DNA from: Allobosea sp. LC85 | GTDB taxonomy: Bacteria > Pseudomonadota > Alphaproteobacteria > Rhizobiales > Beijerinckiaceae | DNA length: 64,000 nucleotides | Reading direction: 5' to 3' | Assembly: GCF_000735605.1 (NCBI RefSeq) | Contig: NZ_JPKG01000022.1 | Location: forward strand, 29,818 to 93,817 | Shown: piece by piece, positions 1-7,972 of the stretch | How the letters are laid out: every line of letters starts with the position of its first letter | Numbering within the stretch: position 1 is the stretch's first letter | Notes under the pieces: generated by a model | What the model saw: only the letters and a program-made list of their open reading frames with translations | The model's database searches: none | What the model was told of the DNA's origin: nothing | Program-made: the position numbers and the translations under genes

Positions 1-1
1 T

Positions 2-379
2 TTCAGCCTGGACGCCGGCCGCAAGGCCGTGCGCCGTCTCAATGAGACCGGCACGAGCTTCACGGCGCTGTTTGCGGCCAGCGACCAGATGGCGTTCGGT
101 GCGATCAGCGAATTGCGCGCCTGCGGGCTTTCGGTCCCCGGCGACGTCTCGGTCGTCGGCTTCGACGACATCGTGCTCGCCGACGCCTTCGTGCCGCCCC
201 TGACCACCATCCACCAGCCGCGTTTCGATATCGGGCGGCAGGCAATGGCGCGCATGATCGGTCTCCTCGGCAAGGAGCCGGCCGCCGCCAATCTGGTGAT
301 GGAGACGCGCCTCGTCGTGCGCGGTTCCACCGCTCCCGTGCGACAGCACCCGCACCCCAACCCGAGAACGAAGGAATGA
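2..379 (+). CDS. LacI-family transcriptional regulator, C-terminal part (5' end outside window)
   Basis: The frame is open from the first bases of the window and ends at a TGA at 377-379, so the N-terminal helix-turn-helix lies upstream. What remains is the end of the periplasmic-binding-protein-like effector domain: AASDQMAFGAI, then GDVSVVGFDD, then TTIHQPRFDIGRQA and a final METRLVVRGST, which is the usual tail of LacI/GalR proteins. The gene is followed after 4 bases by a sugar isomerase-like gene and a Gfo/Idh/MocA dehydrogenase in the same direction. It therefore probably represses this carbohydrate or polyol catabolic cluster. The inducer cannot be inferred. Confidence 0.9.
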   Translation, partial: FSLDAGRKAVRRLNETGTSFTALFAASDQMAFGAISELRACGLSVPGDVSVVGFDDIVLADAFVPPLTTIHQPRFDIGRQAMARMIGLLGKEPAAANLVMETRLVVRGSTAPVRQHPHPNPRTKE

Positions 380-383
380 GACG

Positions 384-1433
384 ATGAAAGGTCCAGCCCT
401 GTTCCTCGCCCAGTTCGTCGGCCCGACGGCGCCCTTCGACAGTCTCGATGGCCTTGCCGGCTGGGCGGCCGGGCATGGCTATGTCGGCGTCCAGATTCCG
501 ACCAACGACCCGGCGCTGTTCGATCTCGCGCAGGCGGCGCAGTCGAAATCCTATTGCGAGGACGTCGCCGCCAGGCTCGATCGCCATGGCCTTCAGGTGT
601 CCGAGCTATCGACCCATCTCCAGGGCCAGTTGGTCGCCGTGCATCCGGCCTATGACCTGCTCTTCGACGGCTTTGCGCCCCCTGCCTTGCGCGGCAAGCC
701 GGCCGAGCGGCAGGCCTGGGCGGTGGAACAGCTCAAACTCGCGGCCAAGGCATCGCAGAACCTCGGCCTCGCCACGCATGCCACCTTCTCCGGTGCATTG
801 GCCTGGCCCTATGTCTATCCGTGGCCGCAGCGGCCGTCGGGCCTCATCGAGGAAGCTTTCTCGGAGCTGGGCCGGCGCTGGAGGCCCATTCTCGACGCCT
901 TCGACGAGGCCGGCGTCGATCTCGCCTATGAAATCCATCCCGGCGAAGATCTTCATGATGGCATCAGCTTCGAGCGGTTTCTTGAGGCCGTAGGTGAACA
1001 TCCGCGCGCGAGCATCCTCTACGATCCCTCGCATTTCCTGCTGCAGGCGCTCGATTATCTCGCCTTCATCGACATCTACCACGCGCGCATCCGCGCCTTT
1101 CACGTCAAGGATGCCGAACTGAACCCGACCGGTCGTTCCGGCGTCTATGGCGGCTATCAGGGTTGGGTCGAGCGGCCCGGTCGCTTTCGCTCGCCGGGCG
1201 ACGGGCATGTCGATTTCGCCGGCATTTTCTCGAAGCTGACCCAGTACAATTATCGGGGCTGGGCTGTCGTCGAATGGGAATGCGCCCTGAAGCACCCTGA
1301 ACAGGGTGCAGCCGAGGGAGCGGCGTTCGTCCGCAGCCATATGATCCGCAGGGCCGAACGGGCCTTCGACGATTTCGCTGCGAGCGGCGCCGACAGTGCG
1401 ACCAACGGCAAACTCCTGGGGCTCACCCGATGA
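384..1433 (+). CDS. Sugar phosphate isomerase/epimerase family protein (TIM barrel)
   Basis: A 349-residue AP-endonuclease-2-like TIM barrel of the IolE/xylose-isomerase-like family. Candidate metal-binding positions are visible in the expected order: Glu in DLAYEIHPGED, Asp and His in ILYDPSHFLLQ, His in IRAFHVKDAEL and Glu in WAVVEWECALK. Such enzymes isomerise or epimerise sugars, keto-inositols or their phosphates in the cytoplasm. The gene sits between the LacI regulator and a Gfo/Idh/MocA dehydrogenase, whose ATG overlaps its stop codon (ATGA), so the two enzymes are translationally coupled and probably catalyse successive steps. An AAGGA motif precedes the start. The exact substrate is unknown. 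Confidence 0.88.
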   Translation: MKGPALFLAQFVGPTAPFDSLDGLAGWAAGHGYVGVQIPTNDPALFDLAQAAQSKSYCEDVAARLDRHGLQVSELSTHLQGQLVAVHPAYDLLFDGFAPPALRGKPAERQAWAVEQLKLAAKASQNLGLATHATFSGALAWPYVYPWPQRPSGLIEEAFSELGRRWRPILDAFDEAGVDLAYEIHPGEDLHDGISFERFLEAVGEHPRASILYDPSHFLLQALDYLAFIDIYHARIRAFHVKDAELNPTGRSGVYGGYQGWVERPGRFRSPGDGHVDFAGIFSKLTQYNYRGWAVVEWECALKHPEQGAAEGAAFVRSHMIRRAERAFDDFAASGADSATNGKLLGLTR

Positions 1434-2578
1434 ATGCGCGCATCCGGCTCGGCATGGTTGGCGGCGGCGAGGGCGCCTTCATCGGCGTGGTGCACCGCAT
1501 GGCGGCGCGTCTCGATGGCGAATACGAGCTTCTCGCCGGCGCGCTCTCCTCCACGCCCGAGAAGGCCCAGCGCTCGGGCCTTGCACTCGGTCTCGATCCG
1601 GCACGGGTCTATGCCGATTTCGAGGCGATGGCGCGGGCGGAAGCGCGGCGTCGTGACGGCATCGAGGCGGTGGCCATCGTCACGCCGAACCACATGCATG
1701 CGCCGGCCGCGCTCGCCTTCCTGAAGCGCGGCATCCATGTGATCTGCGACAAGCCGCTGGCGACGAGCCTGAAGCAGGCGCGAAGCCTGAAGGCGGCGGC
1801 GGAACGCGCGGGCGTGGTCTTCGCGGTCACCTATAACTACTCCGGCTACGCCATGGTTCGCCATGCCCGGGCCATGGTCGCAGCCGGCGAGATCGGCCGA
1901 GTCCGGGTCGTCCAGGTCGAGTACCCGCAGGAATGGCTCACTGAGCCGCTCGAGCAGACCGGCCAGAAACAGGCGGAATGGCGTACGGACCCAGCGCGCT
2001 CCGGCGCGGGCGGGTCAGTCGGCGATATCGGCACGCATGCCTTTCACCTGGCCGGCTTCGTCTCGGGGCTTGCGGTGACGGAGATCTCGGCCGAACTCAC
2101 CAGTTTCGTGGCCGGTCGGCGCCTCGACGACAATGTCCAGATCATGCTGCGCTACGAGAACGGCGCGCGCGGCAGCCTCTGGGCGTGCCAGGTCGCGCCC
2201 GGCAACGAGAACGGCCTGCGCCTGCGGATCTTTGGCGACAAGGGCGGGCTCGAATGGGCGCAGGAACAGCCCGATCAGCTCAAGTGGTCGTCCTTCGGCC
2301 AGCCCCCGCGCATCGTCACGCGCGGCTCCGGCGGCGCCAATGCGGCAGCAGCCCGCGTCACCCGCATCCCGGCCGGGCATCCCGAAGGCTATCTCGAAGC
2401 CTTCGCCACGATCTACCGGGAGGCCGCCGCCGCCATCCGGGCGCGTCAGGCCGGAGAGCCCATCCCCGGCGACTGCATGGTCCCGACGCTGGACGACGGG
2501 CTTCAGGGCATGGCCTTCATCGAGGCCGCGGTGGCGTCATCGAAGGCAAATGCGCGCTGGACGAAGCTCAAGGGCTGA
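1430..2578 (+). CDS. Gfo/Idh/MocA-family NAD(P)-dependent oxidoreductase
   Basis: A 382-residue protein with an N-terminal Rossmann fold (GMVGGGEGAFIG near residue 8), the family motif CDKPLATSL after the fourth strand, and the C-terminal catalytic motif GDIGTHAFHLAGF. These enzymes oxidise or reduce sugars, inositols or their derivatives with NAD(P). The start overlaps the stop of the isomerase-like gene by four bases. Dehydrogenase plus TIM-barrel isomerase plus LacI regulator is a common layout for polyol or inositol-like catabolism. The gene ends an operon: a hairpin follows and the next gene is on the other strand. Confidence 0.92.
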   Translation: MNARIRLGMVGGGEGAFIGVVHRMAARLDGEYELLAGALSSTPEKAQRSGLALGLDPARVYADFEAMARAEARRRDGIEAVAIVTPNHMHAPAALAFLKRGIHVICDKPLATSLKQARSLKAAAERAGVVFAVTYNYSGYAMVRHARAMVAAGEIGRVRVVQVEYPQEWLTEPLEQTGQKQAEWRTDPARSGAGGSVGDIGTHAFHLAGFVSGLAVTEISAELTSFVAGRRLDDNVQIMLRYENGARGSLWACQVAPGNENGLRLRIFGDKGGLEWAQEQPDQLKWSSFGQPPRIVTRGSGGANAAAARVTRIPAGHPEGYLEAFATIYREAAAAIRARQAGEPIPGDCMVPTLDDGLQGMAFIEAAVASSKANARWTKLKG

Positions 2579-2617
2579 AGGAGCTTGCTTCGCTGGAGTA
2601 GCGGAGCCCCGGATCAG

Positions 2618-2641
2618 GTGGAAGGCGCAAGTGGCTTCCAC
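2618..2641 (+). terminator. Hairpin after the dehydrogenase gene, possible terminator
   Basis: GTGGAAG at 2618-2624 pairs with CTTCCAC at 2635-2641 across a 10-base loop. It lies 40 bases after the dehydrogenase stop and before the convergent VOC gene. There is no T-run, so intrinsic termination is uncertain. The rest of the 189-base gap shows no ORF that looks real. Confidence 0.35.
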
Positions 2642-2767
2642 ATTCCGGCGAACGGGCGTCACCGCCTCGGCATCGTCTGCTGTTTCCAAGCGCTTGGTGG
2701 CGAGCAGACGGTGGCCGTTCTCCGGGCGGTGAAGCCCCCCGTCCCATGGAGCGGGCCTTCGGGTCGC

Positions 2768-3406
2768 TCAGGACAGCTCCTTGACGCCGGCCGGCGTTTC
2801 GATCAGCGCGCGATAGCGCAGATCATCGCCCGGTACGATGACAGGGGGGCGGTCGATCCCGAGTTCGCGATAGAGCGCCGAGAGCGCCGCCGCGTCACGG
2901 TGTTGAAGCGTGAACGCGCGCAGCCGCGCACCCAGATCCGCGATCGCAGCCATCGCCCGCGGCTTGCCGCGCCTGTCGATGATGGAGGGGGCGGCTCCGT
3001 CGAAGGGCAGGGCGCCGTCATCGGGGATGGCGAAGTCAAAGGAAGGGTCGGACCATGGCAGCGAGACCTTTCGTCCGAAGATGCCTTCGCGGCCTCGCAG
3101 GACAAGGTCGATCGTATCCGTCCGCGCGACCCAGCCGCGCAGGCGGCGCCCGGCATCCCAATCGGCCTTCACGGCACTGCTATCATCGAGGCCGAACCAG
3201 CGTGCACGACCTGGCCCTTCGGCATCGGGGTCAAGCGCGACGATCTCCAGATAGACGGTACCGCCAAGCTGGAGCAGGTGGTTATGGGTGCCCATAAAGC
3301 CATGGCGTTGTCCGAAGGGGACATCGAGATCGAGGCAGCTCCGAACGTGGGAAACCCCTTCGTCCAGGGTCGGCGCAATCACGGAGAGATGGTCGAGCTT
3401 GAGCAT
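2768..3406 (-). CDS. VOC-family (glyoxalase-like domain) protein
   Basis: A 212-residue protein that begins MLKLDHLSVIAPTLDEG, the typical first strand of a vicinal-oxygen-chelate domain with its metal-binding His. HGFMGTHNHLLQLG and YLEIVALDPDA supply the second His and the Glu. The length and the DHLSVIAPTLDEG opening fit the glyoxalase-like group, which is often annotated as lactoylglutathione lyase-like without a proven substrate. The gene stands alone on the minus strand, convergent with the sugar cluster and divergent from the TetR gene. The 160 bases between its start and the TetR operators could hold its promoter. The reaction is not inferred. Confidence 0.8.
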   Translation of the reverse strand: MLKLDHLSVIAPTLDEGVSHVRSCLDLDVPFGQRHGFMGTHNHLLQLGGTVYLEIVALDPDAEGPGRARWFGLDDSSAVKADWDAGRRLRGWVARTDTIDLVLRGREGIFGRKVSLPWSDPSFDFAIPDDGALPFDGAAPSIIDRRGKPRAMAAIADLGARLRAFTLQHRDAAALSALYRELGIDRPPVIVPGDDLRYRALIETPAGVKELS

Positions 3407-3567
3407 GTTTCGGCCAGCGGGCGCAGCGGATGGGGTCCGAGTGCGATCCTAGCCGGGAGCAGTGCCAGCGTTCCAGCCCTTCTTGGACTCCGCCTTCAGC
3501 GTTCGCGAATGTCCCCCATACGCTGCCTCGGGAGCCAGTTCCCCGGGGAGCTGGCCACTCGACAAAG

Positions 3568-3608
3568 TAGGACGATTGCCCTAGAAGCGAATTAGGGCGG
3601 TCGTCCTA
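3568..3608. promoter_or_regulatory. Two 16-bp palindromes, probable TetR operators
   Basis: TAGGACGATTGCCCTA (3568-3583) and TAGGGCGGTCGTCCTA (3593-3608) are each imperfect palindromes of the form TAGGrCG-nn-yGyCCTA, and they are near-inverted copies of one another. Their centres are 25 bp apart. They end 20 bases before the proposed TetR start, just upstream of its ribosome binding site. Paired operators of this kind are typical of autoregulated TetR genes. They may also act on the divergent VOC gene. Confidence 0.6.
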
Positions 3609-3627
3609 GGTAGATCGGAGGGCTTTG

Positions 3628-4347
3628 ATGTTGGTGACTACGGCGGCGATGCGACCGGATACGCCGATTATCCCTTCATTTTCGGCGAGCGTGCCGCCGC
3701 CTGACATGGTCGATGCCGCCCTGCGGAGAGATGCGATGAGCCGGACCACGACACGCCAGGAAATCGTCGCCGCCGCAGATGATCTCTTCTACAGGCAAGG
3801 CTTCGACCACACGTCTTTCGCGCATATCGCGGATGCGGTCGGGATTTCGCGCGGCAATTTCTATCATCACTTCAAGACCAAGGATGAGATCCTGGATTCC
3901 GTGATCGAGAAGCGGATCGCGGACAGGATGGCGATGATGCAGCGATGGGAGATCGGCGGCGCGACGCCCGAGGAACGCATCCTGAGTTTCGTCGAGATCC
4001 TCACCGTCAATGGCGCGAAGATCATGCATTACGGCTGCCCCATCGGCACGCTGACGAGCGAGTTGGCCAAGCTGAACCATGCTGCGCGGAGCGAGGCGAA
4101 CAAACTCTTCACCATCTTCCGGACCTGGCTCGCCCGGCAGTTCCGCGCGGCAGGCTGCGAGGAGGCGGATGCCGACCGGTTGGCGATGCATCTGCTGATG
4201 CGTAGCCAAGGAGTCGCCACGCTGCTCAACGCCTTCCACGACACGGAGTTCGCCGCGCGGGAAGTCCAGCTCATGCGTGAATGGGTCAGCGCGAGCCTGG
4301 CCCGGCCTCCCGATGCGAGAGGCAGCGCTTCTTCCGTGAGCGCATAG
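3628..4347 (+). CDS. TetR/AcrR-family transcriptional regulator
   Basis: The DNA-binding domain is clear: RQEIVAAADDLFYRQGFDHTSFAHIADAVGISRGNFYHHFKTKDEIL in the sequence is the standard TetR helix-turn-helix (given here in overlapping pieces: RQEIVAAADDLFYRQGF, then AHIADAVGISRGNFYHHF). The C-terminal ligand domain resembles the TetR group with a CPIGTLTSEL segment. Two starts are possible. ATG 3628 has a strong GGAGGG at 3617-3622 and sits directly after the operators, but gives a proline-rich N-terminal extension. ATG 3736 has GGAGAG and gives a more usual 203-residue protein. It is probably autoregulated and may control the downstream YciI and glycosylase genes. Confidence 0.9.
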   Translation: MLVTTAAMRPDTPIIPSFSASVPPPDMVDAALRRDAMSRTTTRQEIVAAADDLFYRQGFDHTSFAHIADAVGISRGNFYHHFKTKDEILDSVIEKRIADRMAMMQRWEIGGATPEERILSFVEILTVNGAKIMHYGCPIGTLTSELAKLNHAARSEANKLFTIFRTWLARQFRAAGCEEADADRLAMHLLMRSQGVATLLNAFHDTEFAAREVQLMREWVSASLARPPDARGSASSVSA

Positions 4348-4350
4348 GGT

Positions 4351-4368
4351 GGACTTCCCGGGAAGTCC
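4351..4368. promoter_or_regulatory. Perfect 18-bp palindrome between TetR and YciI genes
   Basis: GGACTTCCCGGGAAGTCC is fully self-complementary without a loop. It begins 3 bases after the TetR stop and lies 69 bases before the YciI start. The absence of a loop makes it more like a protein-binding site than a terminator. No known consensus is recognised. Confidence 0.4.
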
Positions 4369-4436
4369 GCCATTCCAACCCACATCATTCGGCGCGCTCG
4401 GCGGCAAGCTGCGCGCCACTTTCGCGAGGCAAGCCG

Positions 4437-4730
4437 ATGTTCTTAGTCCTGCTCCGATTGTCGACCAACAGGCCCAGCGCGGCCCGCTTGATGGACGGCC
4501 ACAACGCCTGGCTGAAGAAGGGCTTCGACGACGGCGCGTTTCTGCTCGCCGGCAGCCTGAAGCCCGGGGGCGGCGGTGCCATCCTGGCGCAGGGCATGAT
4601 GCGGGATGAGTTGATGGCACGCCTCGCCGAGGACCCGTTCGTCGCGGAGGATGTTGTCCGCATCGAACTGCATGAGATCGCGCCCGGCCGGACCGATGAC
4701 CGGCTCGCCTTCCTGAAGGATCTGCCATGA
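4437..4730 (+). CDS. YciI-family protein
   Basis: A 97-residue protein starting MFLVLLRLS. The start is fixed by a GAGG at 4426-4429, seven bases upstream. YciI-like proteins have a ferredoxin-like alpha/beta fold with a conserved His-Asp pair; here DGHNAWLKKGFDDG, LAGSLKPGGGGA and DPFVAEDVV are the family landmarks (the DPF motif is usual). The biochemical role of most members is unproven. The gene overlaps the following DNA glycosylase gene by four bases (ATGA), so the two are translationally coupled. Confidence 0.82.
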   Translation: MFLVLLRLSTNRPSAARLMDGHNAWLKKGFDDGAFLLAGSLKPGGGGAILAQGMMRDELMARLAEDPFVAEDVVRIELHEIAPGRTDDRLAFLKDLP

Positions 4731-5380
4731 GCGGGACCACGATCCCGGGGCCGGATGGCCGCCTGCGTTGCCGATGGTGTGCCGCGGCTCCGGAGTTTCT
4801 GTCCTACCATGACAAGGAGTGGGGCTTTCCCGTCAGTAGCGATAATCGCCTTTTCGAGAAGCTGAGCCTCGAAGCCTTCCAGTCGGGCCTGAGCTGGCGC
4901 ACCATCCTCGCCAAGCGCGAGAATTTCCGGCGGGCGTTCCACGGCTTCGATATCGCCCGTGTCGCCCGCTTCGATGCGGGGGATGTCCAGCGGTTGCTCG
5001 CGGACGAAGGCATCGTCCGCCATCGCGGCAAGATTGAAGCCGTCATCAACAACGCGCAGCGGGCCGAAGAGATCGTTCGCGAGTTCGGCTCCCTGGCAGC
5101 GTGGGTCTGGAGCTTCGATCTCGGCCAAGCGCTGCCGGGCGAAGCGCAGACCAGATCCACCTCGCCGGAGTCGGTTGTATTATCGAAGGCTCTCAAGAAG
5201 CGCGGCTGGCAGTTCGTCGGGCCGACGACGGTGTACGCCTTCATGCAGGCGATGGGCCTCGTGAACGATCACAGCGAAGATTGCGTCATCCGCGCTGACG
5301 TCGATGCGGCACGCGCAACGTTCAGGAGACCCGGAGCATCGACGACGACGGTCGAGGCGTCACCAACCGCGTCGCTTTGA
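4727..5380 (+). CDS. tag: DNA-3-methyladenine glycosylase I
   Basis: A 217-residue protein that excises 3-methyladenine from alkylated DNA in base-excision repair. It matches E. coli Tag along its length: CRWC near the N terminus, YHDKEWGFPV, the stretch QSGLSWRTILAKRENFR, IVRHRGKIEA, KKRGWQFVGPTTVYAFMQ and the C-terminal VNDHSEDC. The zinc site (one N-terminal Cys, the YHD His, the NDH His and the C-terminal Cys) is intact. It is coupled to the YciI gene and lies downstream of the TetR gene. About 25 extra residues follow the zinc motif compared with E. coli Tag. Confidence 0.95.
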   Translation: MSGTTIPGPDGRLRCRWCAAAPEFLSYHDKEWGFPVSSDNRLFEKLSLEAFQSGLSWRTILAKRENFRRAFHGFDIARVARFDAGDVQRLLADEGIVRHRGKIEAVINNAQRAEEIVREFGSLAAWVWSFDLGQALPGEAQTRSTSPESVVLSKALKKRGWQFVGPTTVYAFMQAMGLVNDHSEDCVIRADVDAARATFRRPGASTTTVEASPTASL

Positions 5381-5528
5381 CGGGCAGCATCTCGCCAAGC
5401 TCCTGCCGAACAGACTGCAATTCAACGCTGTGGGCGCTATCCCGACTTGAAGGCGAGACAGACGCGACTATCAACTGACGACCGGCGCTGACATCGCGTC
5501 TCATGCCCATGGAGAGTGAGGAGGCGCC

Positions 5529-6149
5529 ATGTCTGCCGATCTGCGGATCGCACAATTCGTCACGTCTTGGCCGGACTCGCCATTCGGGCGGGGCGATCAT
5601 TGCGCCTGGCAGGTAACCCAGAGGGCCGTGCAACTGGTCGGGGCGACGCTCCACTATCTTGATGACGGTTACAGGCGCGAGGGCGACATCGCCGTGCACC
5701 GGACCGTGACCATCGAGAGCGGGGCTGTCCTGAAGGGGCCCGCGATTATCGGGCCGGGCTGCTTCCTGGCGGCCGGGGCCTATCTGCGTGGCGGCGTGTT
5801 CCTCGACGAGAACTGCATCATCGGGCCCGGATGCGAGCTCAAGTCGAGCTTCATGTTCAAGGGATCGAAGCTCGCGCATTTCAACTTCGTCGGCGACTCG
5901 ATCCTGGGCGCGGACGTTAATCTCGAAGCCGGTGCCATCATTGCGAACCATCGCAACGAATGGGAGGAGAAGGCCATCCGCCTTGTCTTCGATGGGCAGG
6001 TCGTGGAGCCCGGCGTCGACAAGTTCGGGGCGCTCGTCGGGGATCACGTGCGGATCGGCGCGAACGCGGTCATCGCCCCCGGCGCCATCATCGGCCGGGG
6101 GACCAAAATCCCCCGGTTGACGCTTATCGATCAGTCTTCTGGCCTCTGA
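5529..6149 (+). CDS. Left-handed beta-helix (hexapeptide repeat) transferase-like protein
   Basis: A 206-residue protein whose middle and end are hexapeptide repeats ([LIV]-G-x-x-x-x type): VTIESGAVLKGPAIIGPGCF, then CIIGPGCELKSSFMF, VRIGANAVIAPGAIIG. This is the trimeric LbH fold of acyl- and acetyltransferases and of the C-terminal part of GlmU-like sugar-nucleotide enzymes. No nucleotidyltransferase domain is present. The HRNEWEEKAIRL insert near residue 140 resembles the GlmU-related family. A strong GAGTGAGGAGG precedes the ATG. The 148-base gap before it has no other gene. The substrate is unknown. Confidence 0.75.
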   Translation: MSADLRIAQFVTSWPDSPFGRGDHCAWQVTQRAVQLVGATLHYLDDGYRREGDIAVHRTVTIESGAVLKGPAIIGPGCFLAAGAYLRGGVFLDENCIIGPGCELKSSFMFKGSKLAHFNFVGDSILGADVNLEAGAIIANHRNEWEEKAIRLVFDGQVVEPGVDKFGALVGDHVRIGANAVIAPGAIIGRGTKIPRLTLIDQSSGL

Positions 6150-6226
6150 CGACGGGGCGGTCCACACTGGAACCTTCGCCCGGCCTGCTTTCTGGCCCTC
6201 AACCCATGGGACCAAGCGGTGCTTGA

Positions 6227-6256
6227 GAGCGCCGCGCCTGATATCGCGCGGCGCTC
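6227..6256. terminator. GC-rich hairpin between convergent genes
   Basis: GAGCGCCGCGC (6227-6237) pairs perfectly with GCGCGGCGCTC (6246-6256) around an 8-base loop. It lies between the 3' ends of two convergent genes, 78 bases after one stop and 7 bases from the other, so it may serve as a bidirectional terminator. No T-run is present. Confidence 0.5.
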
Positions 6257-6262
6257 GCTCGC

Positions 6263-7948
6263 TTACGCCGCGCCGGTTTCGGTCGTCGGAAGCGCGATTT
6301 GGCGCTGCGTTCCGTTGAGCAAGGCATGGACGGGATCGTCTCCTGCGAAGCCGGCCTGGGCCAGGATCGCATCGACGATCGGCTTTTGCGCGCCGTAGCT
6401 GAGAAGCTGGCTGCTGAGATCCGCGATCGGGCCCGCGGAGCCGACAGGTCCTGCGCTCCCTGCGCCCATGGCACCGAGCAGGCCGCCGGCGCTGAAGATC
6501 TTGATATCGGAGATCTTCTCGATCGGCTTCATTGCCTGCGCGAGAGCTTCGGGAATGACGGCGATCCGCTGCTTCGTCAGCTCGAAATCGACCATTTGCG
6601 GCGAGAGGGAATTGCGAGCCTCGTTGAGCGCGCGCTCGCGCTTCGCTTCCGCCTCGCCGAGCTCGATGATGCCGCCGGCACGGAACTTGGCGGCATCGGC
6701 CTCGGCCTGCGCCTGGGTCAGCATGGCCGCTGCGAGGTTCTCGGCGGCTTCCCGTTCGGCCTCGGCCTTGACCGTGATCCCGGTCGCGGCCTGCTCGGCA
6801 TCCTTGCGAGCGTCGATGACGGCGATCTTCTTGGCGCGTTCGGCGATCTCGACGGCGCGTGCGGTCGCGACCTGTTCCTCGGCCGTGACAGCCGCGGCCT
6901 TGGCTTCTTCCGCCTTGGCCTTGGCTTGCGACTCGGCCTCGCTCTTCTGTGCGACGGCGATGGCGGCGTCGATCCTGGCCGTCTCGGTGATGCGCGTCGC
7001 CTCGGCCTCGCTTTCGGCAATGCCGCGCTCGGCCGTGATGCGGGCGGTCTCCTTTGCCTGTCGTGCCTCCGCTTCGTTCTTGGCGACACCGCGTTCGGTC
7101 TCGAGCCGGGCCGTCTCCTCGGCCAGGCGCGCGGCCTGCTCCGCACGGGCCTGTTCCGCGCGCGTCTCCGCCGTCTTGTTGACGATGTCGCGCTGCTGGT
7201 TGAGTTCGGCGTCGCGTTGCTCGCGCGCGATCGTCAGGCGCTGCAACGCCGCCTCGCGGTCCTTCGTCGCGATCGCCACCTCGTTTTCGCGAACGATCTC
7301 ATTGCGTTCGCGGCGCCGCTCCTCGGTGACGCGGGTGAGCGCGGTCAGGCCCTCGGCGTCAAAGGTGTTGTTCGGGTTGAAATGCTTGATGTCGGTCTGG
7401 TCGAGGCGCGTGAGCGAGACGGATTCGAGCTCGAGACCGTTGGACTGCAGGTCGGCCGCAACGGCATCCTGCACGGCCTTCACGAATTCTGAGCGTTTTT
7501 CCTGCAGGTCCTTCAGGCTCATGGTCGCAGCGACGGAGCGAAGTCCGTCGACGAACTTCGCCTCCACCAGCGTCTTCAGCAGGTCGGCATTGTTCGTGCG
7601 GTCGCCGAGGGTCTGGGCCGCCAGGGCGATATTGTCCGCATCCGGCTTCACCCGCACGTAGAACTCGGCGGTGATATCGGCGCGCATGCGATCGGCCGTG
7701 ATCAGCGACTCGCCTTCGCTGCGCTGAACCTCAAGCCGCAGCGTGCTCAGCTGCACCCAGGAATAGGAATGGAAGATCGGCAGGATGACCGAGCCGCCGT
7801 CCAGGACGACCTTCTTGCCGCCGAGGCCGGTGCGGACATAGGCCTTGTCCCGGGTCGAGCGCGTATACAGCGCCGCCATGACCACGCCGATGCCGATAAT
7901 GAGCGTGATCGCCGTTCCGGCAATCGTGAGGACGGAAACATAGTCCAT
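6263..7948 (-). CDS. Flotillin-family (SPFH) membrane scaffold protein
   Basis: A 561-residue YqiK-like flotillin. A membrane anchor covers about residues 7-28 (VLTIAGTAITLIIGIGVVMA), then an SPFH/band-7 domain runs to about residue 220 (GGKKVVLDGGSVILPIFHSY; ADITAEFYVRVKPD). A long Ala/Glu-rich coiled coil (AEQAARLAEETARLETERG and repeats of EAEA type) runs to about residue 430, and a C-terminal oligomerisation region follows. Flotillins organise detergent-resistant membrane domains. It is the last gene of a minus-strand operon with the YqiJ-like gene 24 bases upstream and the PspA gene before it. The set suggests membrane-integrity maintenance. Confidence 0.93.
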   Translation of the reverse strand: MDYVSVLTIAGTAITLIIGIGVVMAALYTRSTRDKAYVRTGLGGKKVVLDGGSVILPIFHSYSWVQLSTLRLEVQRSEGESLITADRMRADITAEFYVRVKPDADNIALAAQTLGDRTNNADLLKTLVEAKFVDGLRSVAATMSLKDLQEKRSEFVKAVQDAVAADLQSNGLELESVSLTRLDQTDIKHFNPNNTFDAEGLTALTRVTEERRRERNEIVRENEVAIATKDREAALQRLTIAREQRDAELNQQRDIVNKTAETRAEQARAEQAARLAEETARLETERGVAKNEAEARQAKETARITAERGIAESEAEATRITETARIDAAIAVAQKSEAESQAKAKAEEAKAAAVTAEEQVATARAVEIAERAKKIAVIDARKDAEQAATGITVKAEAEREAAENLAAAMLTQAQAEADAAKFRAGGIIELGEAEAKRERALNEARNSLSPQMVDFELTKQRIAVIPEALAQAMKPIEKISDIKIFSAGGLLGAMGAGSAGPVGSAGPIADLSSQLLSYGAQKPIVDAILAQAGFAGDDPVHALLNGTQRQIALPTTETGAA

Positions 7949-7972
7949 GAACGTATTTCCCCTTACCCAGCT

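Noticed and set aside
2585..3595. Plus-strand ORF of 336 codons over the VOC gene
   Set aside because: It starts in an intergenic hairpin region and reads antisense through a clear VOC domain.
6299..7661. Two plus-strand ORFs of 397 codons opposite the flotillin gene
   Set aside because: They are mirror frames of the repetitive Ala/Glu coiled coil in GC-rich DNA; the minus strand has the full flotillin family pattern.
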